A DNA stretch of 64,000 nucleotides from Cristatella mucedo (GCA_009760855.2 WPIO01000159.1:719001-783000), one strand, 5' to 3'; shown: positions 11,241 to 46,470, counted from the stretch's first letter. The notes: a model not told the origin generated them from the sequence alone. Program-made: numbers and translations.

Positions 11241-11689
11241 CTTCTCCTCTGCCTAGCTGACGAATGATTGCTTGTAGCTTAAACCGTTCATGCAAGTGAT
11301 TCACCTGACCAGTTAACAAGTGAAAGCTCGATCGACCGGCATATTCACGCCAGCATCTAAGCAAAACACAGGCACTCAACAGCCAAGAAGTCGCTTTCCC
11401 AGCGATTTCCAAATAGCGGAAAACAAGAAAAGAGCCCAATTACCACGAACAGCTCGTACCCCAAGTAAAAAGCACGAGGTCAATCACTGCAAGTCATGGC
11501 ACCACACCACTCGGTCTTATTTTAAGCAGTGGGATCAGTGGAGTATGAAACCCGTTGCTGAAGCTTTTGCCACTCGTAAGCAAGAACTCGCGTCGATCTA
11601 TACATTCTAACCAAATAGTTAGAAGTTCAGCTGGCGCCGAATGTTTCCCTGCCTCTCACGTGACTGCTTGTACCAGTGTCCATGTCGCC
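11241..11689. other. Intergenic, nothing recognised
   Basis: Overlapping short frames without motifs, for example 11320-11610. Confidence 0.35.
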
Positions 11690-12050
11690 AAAGTCTGTCA
11701 TCATATGTCTACCATACAGGTCATCTACTCGCTTGCACCAGCCTACTCAACCAACCTCTTCGCTTCTCTAGTCATGTGCTCTCGCACAACCCGATCCTCA
11801 GCATTTATTATCAAGTGCATTATTATTATTATTGTTATTGCTTTCGCCTCCCCAAGTGCTAAATTGAAATTTGTTGATGATCGAGTCCTCAGCTCGTAAG
11901 CACTGAAAGTCTGGAACTCGTTCCCACCTGCGGTCACTAGCTACATTGAACTAGCATATTCAGAGTCTCAGCTAAGGATACGTCTTTTCCGGTCACCTCT
12001 TGCTTGGCGCCAAAGAAATTGTCTTGTTGTTCATGTGTGCTTATTTGAGC
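11690..12050 (+). mobile_element. Heavily decayed L2/CR1-like LINE fragments
   Basis: A stretch encoding SLAPAYSTNLFASL resembles the LINE motif SLAPAYLSDL, and is followed by a TTATTATTATTATTG run at about 11817-11835. After it comes GAAAGTCTGGAACTCGTTCCCACCTGCGG, which parallels the AAAGCCTGGAACT...CTCCCGAC segment of the intact copies. The order suggests two overlapping insertions or rearrangement. Confidence 0.4.
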
Positions 12051-12213
12051 TTACTCACGAATGATTCAGAGTATGCTACTATCAAGACGCCCTAAAAGCC
12101 GTCGATCACATGTGTCTCCTTGCTTGCTTTGGTATGACGGCCAAAAGCGTCGTATGTATTCACTTTTCACGCTCGATAGTTTGAATGCCGTTAACCTCGA
12201 TCATTTAAATAAC
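12051..12213. other. Short intergenic stretch before SINE B
   Basis: No feature recognised. Confidence 0.3.
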
Positions 12214-12350
12214 TGAGCTGGTTTGGTCCAACGGTTAAGGTGCTCGCCCCGATCAAGGTCTAGCTGAGGTCATGGCCTCGAGCCCGAAGGCATATGTAAA
12301 GCGCCTGAATAAAGATTAAGTTCTCTTGGGGCGCTATATAAAATAAATTA
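12214..12350 (+). mobile_element. SINE family B copy (tRNA-like head, LINE-like tail)
   Basis: The head GAGCTGGTTTGGTCCAACGG plus TTAAGG resembles a tRNA A-box region, and TGGCCTCGAGCCC stands in for the B box. The 3' half, GTAAAGCGCCTGAATAAAGA then TTAAGTTCTCTTGGGGCGCT, matches the stem-loop tail of the window's L2/CR1-like LINE. The A+T end is AAAATAAATTA. A second full copy lies at 37642-37772. Confidence 0.7.
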
Positions 12351-13439
12351 TTTTTAGCGCGATTGCTAAGAAACTAGATTGAGATTAAGTTCTTTATAAT
12401 GCTATGGAAATGAAACGACTTATTATTATTTTTAACATTATTAACTGAGTATTTATTGGCTTCAGCACATCTGCTTGCTTCTTTGCGACCTTGAGCAGCA
12501 CAACATATTTGATTGGGGAACGAATGACACGGGCACTTATAACCTTTAGCGCCTGGAAATATGGTGTAAATTCTTCGGCGATCCACCGCATGATACCGCA
12601 ACACCAATACCTATCGTTTGAGAGGCTAGTGTTGCGTAACGGAGACAACAAAGCATATGATATTTCGTCATTTAGGCATAGTGCCAGATCAGCTTCTGCT
12701 ATGGGCACAGTACCTGAAGCATGCTGTTCAACATGATTACCAGCATAAATGTGTATTTACTTTAAATAAACACTCCCTGGTCCCATCAAAAGTCAGGGCC
12801 AGCTGGGATATACCCACTCGGCCGCACCGTTTGTCGACCGCCCCGGGCAAGTAAACCCTGCTAGCGTAAAATCGTGTACCGGACGGCGCCCTCACCGACC
12901 AAGAATGAGGGTCTGCGTCACCTAATAAAAATCAACTGATTTTTAGTTCTCATAGCAGGCACAAAATGGTAACATGCCGTGAGCCGTCGTGCCCCTCTAA
13001 TGCAACTGCAAATTCCTTATCCCAGCAGGCTACTCAAGCATGGTGTCGTTTGCAGAAGGGAATTCCACAAGTTTTTAGTTGCAAGGCAGTTTTTTTCTTA
13101 ATTACGATGCTGGCATTTTTAGGAGTCACCTAACCGCTGTTATATCTTGACTGATTAATTTCCTCGAATATTTCCTTAAGTATGTTCGTGTTTTTCTTGT
13201 ATGAGTATAATAATAATTATGAAGCAGTTAGGGAGCAATCTAAAGAAAATAATCGCTTTCTTCAGTATTGTAAATATGTTGACAAAAAGTTACGTCAATT
13301 GGTTTGTTATAATCTGCACAATTTCAGCGTGGCTAAGAGCGAAAAGAACCATTCACGCGGACGAAGAACGGACTAATAGAAACCGGTCGGGATTCGCTTG
13401 CTTTAAAAGTCATTAAGTAAGGAATGACGTGATGTGAAT
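12351..13439. other. Intergenic, nothing recognised
   Basis: Two overlapping minus-strand frames of 77 and 104 codons and plus-strand shadows occur at 12374-12736. None shows a domain. The rest is AT-rich sequence. Confidence 0.35.
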
Positions 13440-13870
13440 CTGTGGTGTGAAGTTTAGGCTTTGGAACTGATAGCATGGTCTCCGCCAAATTTCAAGCTGA
13501 TTAGAGGAATAGCCACGCAATCAAAATCAAATAAGCAAGTAGTGTGCTTGGAGGCTTCATTATGAAGTACGCCAGATAGTTATGTTAGTGCACTAGAATA
13601 AAGGGCCAAGAAATGGATGACGGGGTGGGGAAGTCGATACGCTGCTTGATGGGTGACCAGTTTAGATTGGTAGCAAGCTGTGTACAGTGGCAGGGGTGGC
13701 GTTCACTACAGACAAGCCTAGCCACAGAGCCTTGAACCAACTATAGGTGCCTTATTTTCTAAGAGGTGAAATCTCCGAGTAGTGTGTACAGAACTCAATA
13801 CGGCATGTCACAAATGCTGAACCACCTTGGCTGGGGTATCTTTAGCTCAGCAAGCCAGAATGTTCACAAT
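13440..13870 (-). mobile_element. Decayed L2/CR1-like LINE, minus strand, RT C-terminus
   Basis: On the + strand it keeps the order of the copy at 17713-18935: a TAGGCTTTGGAACTGATAGCATGG-like piece, a GCTTGATGGGTGACCAG-like piece, CACTACAGACAAGCCTAGCC near 13704, and CAGAGCCTTGAACCAACT. The frame is destroyed. Confidence 0.5.
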
Positions 13871-14035
13871 TATTCGTAGATAAAGATAAGCTAGTGGCAT
13901 AGTTGCGATTGAGCTCGCGTGTTTTTCCTAACTCAAAGCAAAGGTCGCACTTTCGATCGGATATTCGCAAAGTATTAGATTATATGAACTCATACTATAC
14001 GCAAAGCCTGCCACACACCCGACCGCATCCGAAAG

Positions 14036-14066
<31 letters not shown>

Positions 14067-15179
14067 GCTGCTGTGCGTGTGCCCTCTGCAAATTTGAACT
14101 CTTAATAACCTTTATTTTGAAACCGTTTAAAAACTAAATATATTTTCGTAGCTACTTTCGCCAAATCCTCTACCCAACCTGGATTAACTGATTAACTGCC
14201 TCAACTTAACCCCTGCCGGTGCTTTGAACGAGTTGGCACCTGTGACCTAGCAAAATGAACAACCCTAAGCGGGATAGCGTACAGTTTATCAGACTATAAA
14301 ATAGCTGCGACTACTTTGCCTGAGCTCGAGAAAAAATTCGCAAGATCAGGCCTGACTGTCCAATGACTCATATGTAGGAATTGTTTGAGGAAGTACAATT
14401 CAAACTAGCTAGGGCCAAGTCTCGCTTAAATAAAAACATATTAGATCGCTATTGTATAATGCAAAAATTTCCAAGTTAACAACCGCACCTCACCAACCGC
14501 ACTCGATTCACTTGGGTATCAAGCGACCCTGGCTGTGATCTGGCATACAGATTTTCTATCTTCCTTCTCATGGAGAAAGGCAACATCCGAGAGTGCCGCC
14601 CCAAGGTAACGTCCTCCCTTGAGTCTTCCAACTCCGTTCGTTGCTCTATCTCAATGTCAACCATCAAGCTTGCCCCTACTGCCCACATCTTTAAGTTCAT
14701 TTGTCAATGTTAAGCTTTGAAGTCATTTAGGCCCCAATACAATATATTCTGCTCCTGAGACGCCTGCATGTACTACAACCATATATGAATAACCTAATGA
14801 AAATGTTTTAGCCTTAGGTTTTGTCCCAGAACCATTCATGTAAACCCTTTTTAGGTTACTCATCTGGAAGTCGACACTAGACCTGTAGAGCAATTGTTGC
14901 TTCAACCCAGTCTCCCTCCCTATTTCTGTTCTTCTCAGAGAGACCTGAAAGACCAATTAAACTTATGTATCAGAACTTCAAGTAAGTAATCTATCAAGTA
15001 AGTTACAGTCAGATTTTAGAGCAAACAATACCAAGGAGTAGATTCAGAAATGCTGGAAGTGTATAGGGAGTTTCCCACGTATGCAGGCGTAGATATAATC
15101 TCTCTTTTAGTTCTGCTGGATCTCTGCACACCACATGATGAAGTTGATTGCTAAGTTCTAACAGCACAGCCACAGTGCT
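13871..15179. other. Intergenic with a short (CT)n run
   Basis: A CT dinucleotide run lies at 14037-14062. Otherwise there are short frames without motifs. Confidence 0.4.
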
Positions 15180-15640
15180 ACTAGGTTGCCCCAACCAAGT
15201 GGGAGATATCATAGTGAGCCTTTAAGTGTTGGGCTGCCCCAGGAGGCCGTTTTAGATCCGCAGCGTTACACAATGAATGCTCTCTTTGTTGCCGATTTAA
15301 TCTCTAATAAAAATCTATTACTCCATCTGTATGCTGATGACGCCCAGCTGTATGTGTCCTTTGATCCTTCCCGGCATTCCATGCTTCCCGAACGTTCTCA
15401 TTCCCACAGCTCTTTTACTGCATGCATTAATGGCATCAGCTTTTGGACAGCAGCAAGCATTCGGTTATTTAATGAAGGCGAAACTAGCTGTATAGCTATT
15501 CAAAAACCCAGCATCACCCGGGAAATCAAAGAGTATCCAATAATCGGCGGCAGCACATCTCCTGCAGCAATGTGAGTATTGAACTTGTATCTCCTGTTCC
15601 AAAACAACCTCTTACCCCATGATCACACCAGCTCCCTAGT
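15180..15640 (+). mobile_element. L2/CR1-like LINE fragment, RT catalytic region
   Basis: The 15186-15575 frame translates to GLPQEAVLDP (degenerate GVPQGSVLGP), then LLLHLYADDAQLYVSFDPSR, which carries the reverse transcriptase YADD active-site motif, then ACINGISFWTAASIRLFNEG. It parallels FHFYADDTQLYLCFDPS...ACIDDIGTWMAANFLKLNDDK in the copy at 17713-18935. It is truncated at both ends. Confidence 0.7.
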
Positions 15641-16349
15641 AAAGTCTACTCTATTTTAGTTAGGCAACATTGTGGGCCGATTAGTAGCGGTTAAACGCTG
15701 ACGAAAGTGCCTTGTGTGGCACACACTGGCGAGACTGAGTATAAATATCGAACTCCAACGTGCGGATATAGCACTCCTCCCGTATGCCTGTGATACCTTG
15801 CGATGTCCTGACCCTGAAGGCAGACGGCTACTGCACAACAAGATAAGAGCGGCTAACAGAGAAGCCGGTGGAACACACTGGGCAGTCTACGTTACACTTA
15901 GCTATTCGCCACCGTAAGTTTGCACTATCTCCTGCTCTCGAAGCATCATTGATGGCAAGAGCTTCTGAAGCTGCAACCCCGAGCTCGATCACTGATCTTA
16001 CGTTTATTCTCTACCATCTGAACTCTTGAAGTCCGACCTAGATTGTATTGTCTCACATCCAATTCTCGGTGTCAATTCTTTAGTTTACTCGATTTTTTAA
16101 TTCGCTCCAAACGCTCGGCTGGTGGAATTCCTTTGGCATGCCTACCAGCCTAAAGCCTTGGTTAATGTAGAGTATTAAATGTATGATGGCATTCTTGTGC
16201 CTAATCCTTTGGTTAATGCAGCATATTAGTTAGCCCAAATTTTGGCCGTGTCGTCTGTCCAAAGCTCCATTCTAACCCGAGTAGATCTAGCTGCCACATT
16301 ACCCCATCGGTCCCCCCCCCAGTTAATAAATGGGTCCCCTCTGGTTCTG
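15641..16349. other. Intergenic, nothing recognised
   Basis: Only short frames without motifs, and a poly-C run near 16313. Confidence 0.35.
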
Positions 16350-16473
16350 CTGGACTACATCCGCTCTACTTGACTAGATCCCCTCTACTTGACATGATCC
16401 CCTCTACTTGGCTAGATCCGCTCTACTTGGCTAAATCCGCTCTACTTGGCTAGATCCGCTCTACTTGGCCGTA
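16350..16473. repeat. Minisatellite, unit about 19 bp
   Basis: About six tandem copies of CTCTACTTGGCTAGATCCG with variants (GACTAGATCCC, GACATGATCCC, GGCTAAATCCG). Confidence 0.85.
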
Positions 16474-17712
16474 GATCCCCACAACTGGCTGCTCTAAATG
16501 CCACAAGTAAACCCACTAAGGCAAGAGCTCGTATCGCGGCTAACCTGAAAGCTGCCCATGTGCAATTCTAAAGACCACCATTTTCCTTGGCCGTGGGGCC
16601 TTCAGTCCTTGTCCTCTTAATGCCTGAAACCTTCAACCGAATGACGCCATGTTATCTGCTGACCTGGTGACATCAAAAAAAAGAAAAACCCATTCTTTCC
16701 TAATGTCATTTAATCGAATTAATGTAATCATGATTGCAGTGTCCGGGCATTGCACTTGCTATAACTAACCTATTTACATGTGGGGCGAGAGCTTAATCTC
16801 GTAGTTTAATCTAGGTTTAGCCAATCATAGATTAGCTAAAAGGACATATCCTGCGGTTTAGCCACTCCACCTGCTCATTTAGGTCTGGTCGGATTCCTAT
16901 GATTCCAGGCGCCTCCTAAGGTAAACCTACGGCACTTCGTAAGCTTGGTCGGTCACACAAGTTTATTGCCTGTCCTGCACTGCTGGAGAAGAGAATTTCC
17001 GAATCAAACTCACATCTCACCCATAACCCCTAACAACGGCCGTACCCAGGGGTCCTGAGAGTTGAACAGCGGCTTTTAAAGCCTGCCTAATTCTGGAAAA
17101 GTCTAGATGCGAAATATGGGTTATCTCGATTCTTTGACCAAGGATACATACTGCACCTGTTGTAGATCTATAGGGTTCTTACTTCAAAGCAGAAAAAGTA
17201 AATCGTCGAATAAATTGAACTATCTATCTGGGCAGAAATGAAAACAAGTGCATGTGGGTGTAAATATTGAAGATAGTGGCTTTCTAATTAAAACAAGACG
17301 ATCGAGAGATTCGCACACTCGATTTTTGAATCCTGTTGGTGCTCAAGTTCCAAAACAGCAGTCGCTTCGCTTCACCCCTAGCAACCTCTACCGATCTTAA
17401 ACTGTAATCTAACTTCACATTCTGGGAACATGATGGTAAAAGTAACATATTACTTTTCTTGATGCCCATAATTCTAATTAAGTTTGTTTAATAGAGACTT
17501 CTGCAGAAAACTTTTTCAAAGAAAACCTAAACATTCACCAATATCGCCTTGACGGTAGTGGCAGCCGGGCGTTGCTAGTGAGGCTTCAAAAATCTCAAAT
17601 TCGGCTAAAAATGTTTGCTTCAAAATTGGAAGAGGTAGGGTAGCTGTGCCTGCTTAACAGCAGCCGATCAGCTGCCTAGTCAGAATCTCGGCTGTTAGTA
17701 CGAGGCTCAAGA
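16474..17712. other. Intergenic, nothing recognised
   Basis: No long frame, shared repeat or RNA gene was seen. Confidence 0.35.
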
Positions 17713-18935
17713 ATAATAATAATTATTATTATGATGCACTTGATAAAGCAGCCTCAGAGAACTCAATCTCTCTCTAGGCGCTTTACATTTGCTGCAAAGG
17801 GAAATGCAATTGAATGGTGAGTAAAATCATGCTTGATAAACAAACAAAATGAATAACATGGTTAGGGGTGACATGCACAGGGTCAGCATGCAAATGTGGT
17901 TAGTGGAAGCATGCACAGTGTGAGCACGCATAAGCACATCAATGACGAATCACAGGGACCCAGTAAATGCTGTCCTAAATAGGTGTGTCTTTAAGTTCTT
18001 TTTAAATGTGGTCAGGTCAGGGGATGTTCTGCCGAAGGTCGGGAGGGAGTTCCAGGCTTTGGGAGCATTCGAACTAAATGCACGGTCTCCAAATAATTTG
18101 AGGTTAGTACGAGGTATTTGTATACGGTTTAATTCCGAAAAGCGGGTGGTACGATGCTTGGCCTAGTGGGGGAGTAGATCTGATAGATACGCTGGAGCCA
18201 AAGAATGAAGTGACTTAAAAGTGAGCCAAAAAGCCTTGAATTCAATCCATTGCTTGACTGGTAGTGCAGGTCGGCGAGAAGTGGTGTAATGTAGCAACTG
18301 CGACGCTCACGACAGACAAGCCTAGCTGCAGAGTTTTGCACCAGCTGCAATCGCCTGATCGCACGTGCTGGTAAGTCAGTAAGCAGTGAGTTGCAGAAGT
18401 CGAGACAGGGTGTCACGAATGCATGGACCAACTTGGACGTGGCATCCTTATCTAAACAAGCCCGAATTTTAGCAATGTAATGAAGCTGAAAATAGGCAGA
18501 GTTGACTGTGGAGCTGATATGGTCGTCTAACGAGAGGTCGCTTTGGAATATGACACCTTGATTTCTATCTGATTTAACAGGAGATATGCTGGCAGAGCCA
18601 ATTTTGAGAGTCAGCCTTTCCAATCTCTGAATCACACTGGGTTTGCCCATAACTAGTAGGTTAGTTTTATCATCGTTTAGTTTTAGAAAATTTGCTGCCA
18701 TCCATGTGCCGATGTCGTCAATACATGCAGCAAGTGAGTTGAGAGAATTCGAGGTGCTCGAAGGCTGGGAGGGATCAAAGCAAAGGTACAACTGAGTGTC
18801 ATCCGCATAGAAGTGAAAGCCTAGATAGTGCTTGGCAATCACATCAGCAAGAGGGAGAGTATGAACCGTGAAAAGAACCGGACCTAGCATGGAGCCCTGA
18901 GGTACCCCATATTTCAGAGGTACCTCTGATGATCT
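17713..18935 (-). mobile_element. L2/CR1-like LINE, 5'-truncated, with RT catalytic core
   Basis: Read on the minus strand, it starts in RT domain 4-5: VPLKYGVPQGSMLGPVLF, then the catalytic FHFYADDTQLYLCF. A 253-codon frame (18890 to 18129) carries on through WMAANFLKLNDDKTNLLVMG, LSLDDHISSTVNSAYFQLHYIAKIR-like segments and LVQNSAARLVCRERRSCYIT. The frame then slips: LHYQSSNGLNSRLFGSLLSH is the shifted version of the expected LHWLPLKQRIDFKVLSLTF. The 3' UTR and the stem-loop tail follow, ending in an AATAATAATAATTATTATTA run at 17713. Jockey/CR1/L2-type elements insert by target-primed reverse transcription and are often 5'-truncated like this. It has no ORF1 or endonuclease and is not autonomous. 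Confidence 0.85.
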
Positions 18936-19439
18936 TTGAGAATAACGGGGTCCACTGTTTTCCTATCGTACTGTGGCCAACAGACAGTGCATAATGCTTC
19001 ACTAAGATGTTAGAGCGACCATTCTAGTATTCTGGCATAACTTATGCACAGCTAACGTAGCTATCGCCTGGCTTACCTCAGTATTCAAGCAGGTACTGGC
19101 TAGTATATCCTGCTGGGGCGTAGGTAGGATTTGGGAAAGGGGAAGCTGGCATATTTGCGAGGGGCGTGAACCTTCAGCTGCCTAGTGCAGGGCCAAGCCC
19201 AATCCGGCTTAATGCTACGTTCCCCTCATGCCCTCTATCAATGACTTGGCTGCTCCCATTAATTAAACCGTGGTGACCGAAGCGAATCTGGTGCTGCCAC
19301 GCCCATTGGCTCTCGGCCAAAGAGTGCTCCGCCAGGTAGGCCGACTGCTGGCGTTACCTGCTACCTCTACCAAAATGGTCTGCTGATTCAGGTGCCTCAT
19401 TTGTGTGAAGGGACAAAAGAGCCTCGACGGCCATCAGCA
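18936..19439. other. Upstream of PAH, nothing recognised
   Basis: Moderately GC-rich sequence with no recognised element. Confidence 0.3.
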
Positions 19440-19512
19440 GTTGGCAATACAGTGCAGAACTCGAGCCCACGACCTGGATCATTAAGTGCCAGCACCTTAC
19501 CAGCGGTCTAAG
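19440..19512 (-). mobile_element. SINE family A, head fragment
   Basis: GGCAATACAGTGCAGAACTC then GAGCCCACGACCTGG...AGCACCTTACCAGCGG is the reverse complement of the tRNA-like head seen in other family A copies. Confidence 0.5.
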
Positions 19513-19995
19513 ACCCAGCCAGACACACAATTCGCAGGCATGACCTCTCTACTATTCTCGCCCAGCTCCTGCCTTGTAAACGCACACCTCTCTGTATGAG
19601 GGTTGCTGCGCCCTGCAGACGTAGACCCTGAGACCATAGATGCTGGAGCAGCCCAGACCACGGACTATTGGCCGCCGGCCAATGGACAAGGAGGGTGGGG
19701 CTCAGGCTCAGTCTCTGGTTGGTGCCAATGTCTCAAGCGTTACCATTTGATTGGGTCCCTTGTTAGTGGTTGTTTACCACCCACTAACCAGCTTGGTCGT
19801 AAGTGGCTGAGACCCAATCTAGCCTGTCGTGCTTCTGTTAGACTGTTAGGTGTGCTTCGGTGAGTATACAGAATTACGATTGCATAGCCGAGGCTAGCTT
19901 TGTTCCCCGCACCGGAGCCGGGAGAGCCTGGCTTTTCTCCAGACTGAACGTGCGTCCACAGTTGATCGAGCCACGGAATCGCTTTGCAGATCGCC
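19513..19995. promoter_or_regulatory. Presumed 5' flank / promoter region of PAH
   Basis: GC-richer than its surroundings and directly upstream of the proposed start codon. No TATA box or initiator is convincing. A TTTGCAG precedes the ATG by six bases and could be a splice acceptor of an upstream non-coding exon. This is inference from position only. Confidence 0.25.
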
Positions 19996-42665
<22,670 letters not shown>

Positions 42666-42742
42666 TCAGGAAATCCCGCGTGTAAAAATAGACCGCAGAC
42701 GCCACTTTAGTTGACAGCTCATTCCAATGCGTAAAGGAAGGC

Positions 42743-42895
42743 CAATTTAACAGCCTCATTTATGTAGCCGCCAGAGATCCTCGATGGCTATAACCACCAC
42801 TTGCAGCGGTCAATAGAGGATCGACAGCTGAAACTCGAACCCCACCACCCGGGTCGTGAAGAGCGAGCCCCTGGGCTAAGGCCCAGCATGTCATC
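42743..42895 (-). mobile_element. SINE family A copy just downstream of PAH
   Basis: AATTTAACAGCCTCATTTAT, ACCACCACTTGCAGCGG, then GACAGCTGAAACTCGAACCC, CGGGTCGTGAAGAGCGAGCC. Reverse complement of the family. It may sit in the PAH 3' untranslated region. Confidence 0.7.
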
Positions 42896-44584
42896 TCATC
42901 GCACGAACGGCCATGTAAAAACCGTACCCATTTGGGAGGAGTGCCACCCTCGGAAGATGGGGCAACGCAAGAGGCCACTGGGTCACTGATGGGCATCCAG
43001 ACGGGTGGGTGGGGGTGCTCGCAGATGCAGGAGAGTGTTAGTCGAGGCTTAGCTGGCTGCAGCACAGTGGCGAGATAGTTGCTCCAACAGAGTGCTGCCA
43101 CTTTTCTTAATACATGTGTTTGAAGCGAGCCCGGAGCTTTAGGCTCTCCAAATGGGCATAGCTATTTCCTTTTAGACGGCCTAGAGAGGCCTCCAAATCG
43201 CTCACTGTATGAGCAGAGCTGCCAAAGAAGCAAAGTTTGGCAGCATTCTTAGATGAACCAAGGAGCCCGACGGCCCAGATTTGGTATCAGTTTCCTGAAG
43301 AATCTGCCATTTTCTTAGAAATGGTACAATTTTTTGTGGGGTAATAGGCCTGTTTGTTGGCATACCTCAACGCACCGATAGCATCGGTAGCCACTTGGGC
43401 AACGGGTGGGGGAGAGGGCTAAGATAAGGGCACCACAAAGGCGTTCCTTAGTGCTCTAGTTAGAGTAGGGGTTTCTTAGAGGAGGTCCTAGGGTCTTTCT
43501 ACAACCCTCGTTTATGAAATTATTCGAACATTCGGATAGAAAATCCGCTCTCTGGGCGGCTAAACAGGCAAGATCTTGGAGTAATAACCGCACAAGTCAC
43601 ATAGCCATCTTCATATTTAGCCATGTCGCTCTCTCATACTCTAGCCCAGCATTACAGCTGGAGAAAATCAGCAATATTTGGTACAGGGAGCTGCGAGAAC
43701 TATATGTTAAATGCTCGCAACTACCGCTGGTACTGACGACCGATCATTTTCAGAAACAGTTTATTAAGAATATTGTAACAACTTTCAGTCAAGCAGTAAT
43801 TTTCTAAACCGTGTTCATAGTTTATCCGAAATAAAAGAATGCATCAAAAAAGCCTCCGCTACTCAAATGTTTAGCTTTTTAGTAAAGTGTGCTCATTCGG
43901 GAAGAAATGCATCTGCTCTCGCTTGTTAAGCTGAGTGGTTATGATAATAGGCTGACGACATTTCCGGTTAAACCTATTCGAAGTCCAGGTTTAGATTCCT
44001 GTGAAAATACTTGCAGTGCCAATAGCGACCATGGTGCGGCATCCAAAGACCCACCGTGCAAGCAACATGTACTCGTATATTTAGACGACTAGACCAAACA
44101 AGATCAATTTGTATTGCAATTCTTAAATCTGATCCATCATTATTTATATCGCACTGGCTCCTCCCCCAGGCCGTCAGGAAAAGTATCCCTGAGCTGTCTG
44201 AAAATATCTTCATGTCTCCCTCCGCAAAAAAAGAGTAGCATCTCCAGTACAGATCAGAAATAGCAAGTGGTTCTTTCCGTTAAAGAAGTCCCTGCCGTTT
44301 CCATGTTCAGGCACAGCTTGGGCAAAGTCAAGCCTGCGGTAATGCTGTGAAGCTCGTCAGACCAGTAGAAACGGGTACATAGCATCGTGTGCACAGCCGA
44401 GGGCAAAGCCAGTCTGTGTCATTGTGTTCTTTGGAAACCGGTCTAGTTGGCCATTTACAGTTCCGGCTCATGCTTATACACTAAACATTTTGTAGTACCA
44501 GGGCTGACAAGCCCACGCCCAGCTAATCCGGCTTCGTTTGTCCATACATCAATGTCAGATCTACTGTGAGCACAGTGCTCATGG
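42896..44584. other. Downstream of PAH; possible polyadenylation signal, otherwise nothing recognised
   Basis: AATAAA at 43830-43835 is the first clear canonical signal after the proposed stop. No coding sequence or TE was recognised. Confidence 0.35.
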
Positions 44585-44890
44585 CAGGCTTTTCAGCATG
44601 GTCGCCAGCGCATGCTTAAATTTTCATTGAATAAACACCTTTATACTTATCTTTTCAGCTTAGAATTCGTGATTTTGGGTTTAGTAACAGTTGTATTTTT
44701 TTGGAGTCTACGGCTCATGGTTTCCTGGTTGGATTTTTTATTTTTTGGGCTTAGAGTTTTGGTATGACAGTGTAGGGTTTAGTATTTAAGAGAAACTCTA
44801 AATGGAAAAAATAAATAAAAGCATGCTTATTTAACGTATATGTAAATATAGACTAGCGACCATTCTGAACAGCCTGCTGTTCCCAAAGCA
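44585..44890 (+). repeat. Dispersed repeat, copy 2 (pairs with 9625-9950)
   Basis: Collinear with copy 1: TTTTCAGCATGGTCGCCAGC, TTATCTTTTCAGCTTAGAAT, GGTTGGATTTTTTATTTTTT, TTTAAGAGAAACTCTAAATG, ending GTAAATATAGAC...CTGAACAGCCTGCT. Class unknown. Confidence 0.55.
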
Positions 44891-46311
44891 GATGCGGATG
44901 CCCTGATATGCCCAGCTGTGCCCAAAGCAGATCCGAACATTGCTGTATGAACAAACGACTGTGTGAACAAACGACGCCGTATTATCTGCCATGCCGACGT
45001 GGCCAGTATCAGTATCAGTTTTCTGGCATTTAGTAAGCATTTAGTAGCATAGACATTAGCTTCATACCTGTTACGGCTCTGAAGACTTGGCAGTTTGTGA
45101 GACCTGCCGACATGGTAGCAAAATCGAAGTTCTTGAAGAGATACTGAGATTTCTGACTGCCTAGCATAGCATTTGACACTCGTGCCGGCCATGACACCAA
45201 GCTTGTGCTCACCGACAGCTAACGATCGCTTTCATCGCTTGCTCCTTCAGCCGAGATGGAGCTGCTCGAGGATGCACTGCGTAAAGTGAAGCAGTAAAGC
45301 AGCTCTCTCCCTCTCTCCGTACCGGGAGCCGCCGCCGCCGCCGAAAGCCGCCGCCGCCACCGCGAAAATGGTTGGGCAGCGACTGGAGCGACTGCAGTGT
45401 CCTCGATGCAGCTTCGGTCTCCTCCAAAACTGCTGACTCGGACCGTGGGCGGCGGAGGGCTAGCTGAGCGTGCTGGGCGGCTGCCTTGCCAGCTCATAAG
45501 ATCCCGGTCGTCAGGCAAGAGGTTCTCCTGTGCTGTGCACCCACTAAGCAGTGAGCACTGCTGAGCGAGCCGTGTTTTTTCACCTGTGCGCGTGGAGTGC
45601 TCACGATTGACGGCACTGACATTGTTAGATTGAAGCCCGTAATGCCACGGGCTAGCCCGAGGGAAATCTCGCGGCACCCAATATCAGCCATGCTGTTGCA
45701 TCTGGCGTGGCATGAAAATACATAACAGGCTTCGCTATCCTATTCTTGCTAGCTGCTGATCTTGTGTAGCCTACTGACATCTATACCGTGCATTGTGTTT
45801 GCTGAAACTGTCGAGCATGACACCGTGGGTCACCAGTTGTTGCATCGGTCGTGCCTTGGCTGATCCGAGTGTCCTTACGAAGCTTGCCCTGTATGCGCTA
45901 GAGGGCATCGCGTCTTCCACTCACTCCAGAATGGCTGCACTTGTCCACAAGACGATAAGGATGACAAGGAGAATAGCTTAATGGCTGCCATGTCGTGATG
46001 ATTCAGCTTCAAAGGCAACATTAAGCGACGAACAGCTCGAGGGTCTGCTGTGCAAGCTGTGATAAGAGCAGTTACAGTGAGCGAAGCAATGCACTGGATT
46101 ATAAGTACATGAGCCACGGCACTTGCCATGCTCATTTTCTTTCTCGGGAGCACTGTATGTAGTCCATGCTAAATCGTCTTCATTGCCAAAGAAATCTCGC
46201 TACCAGTGCTAGGTGGCCTAGCAAGAGCAGCGTGCTGAGCGCATGAGCTGGCGAGCTAGCACACTGAGAGGTAGATTTTGGTGACCCTGCTCGTGCATAG
46301 CCCCCTGCGTC
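44891..46311. other. Intergenic with GC-rich island at 45215-45500
   Basis: A GC-rich island with (GCC)n at about 45329-45360. Overlapping minus-strand frames run from 45677 to 45219 (152 codons) and from 45427 to 45209. Plus strand has a short ATG frame at 45256 that stops after 13 codons. No domain is seen. It may be a promoter or first exon. Confidence 0.3.
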
Positions 46312-46470
46312 TCAACATGGGGGTGAAGTGCTTGCACACCATGACCCAGGCCATCGAGGGTTCGAATCGTGCCTCAGGCATTTCTGTACTGCTCAGTGCA
46401 AGCAGTAGTGATAGCTGCTAATGTTCTTCTGCTGCTATTTGTGAATGAGGCTACTAAATCAGATGACCTT
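46312..46470 (+). mobile_element. SINE family A copy
   Basis: CATCGAGGGTTCGAATCGTGCC (B box), GCAAGCAGTAGTGATAGCTG then TAATGTTCTTCTGCTGCTAT and GAGGCTACTAAATCAGATGA. The A-box side is diverged. Confidence 0.65.
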
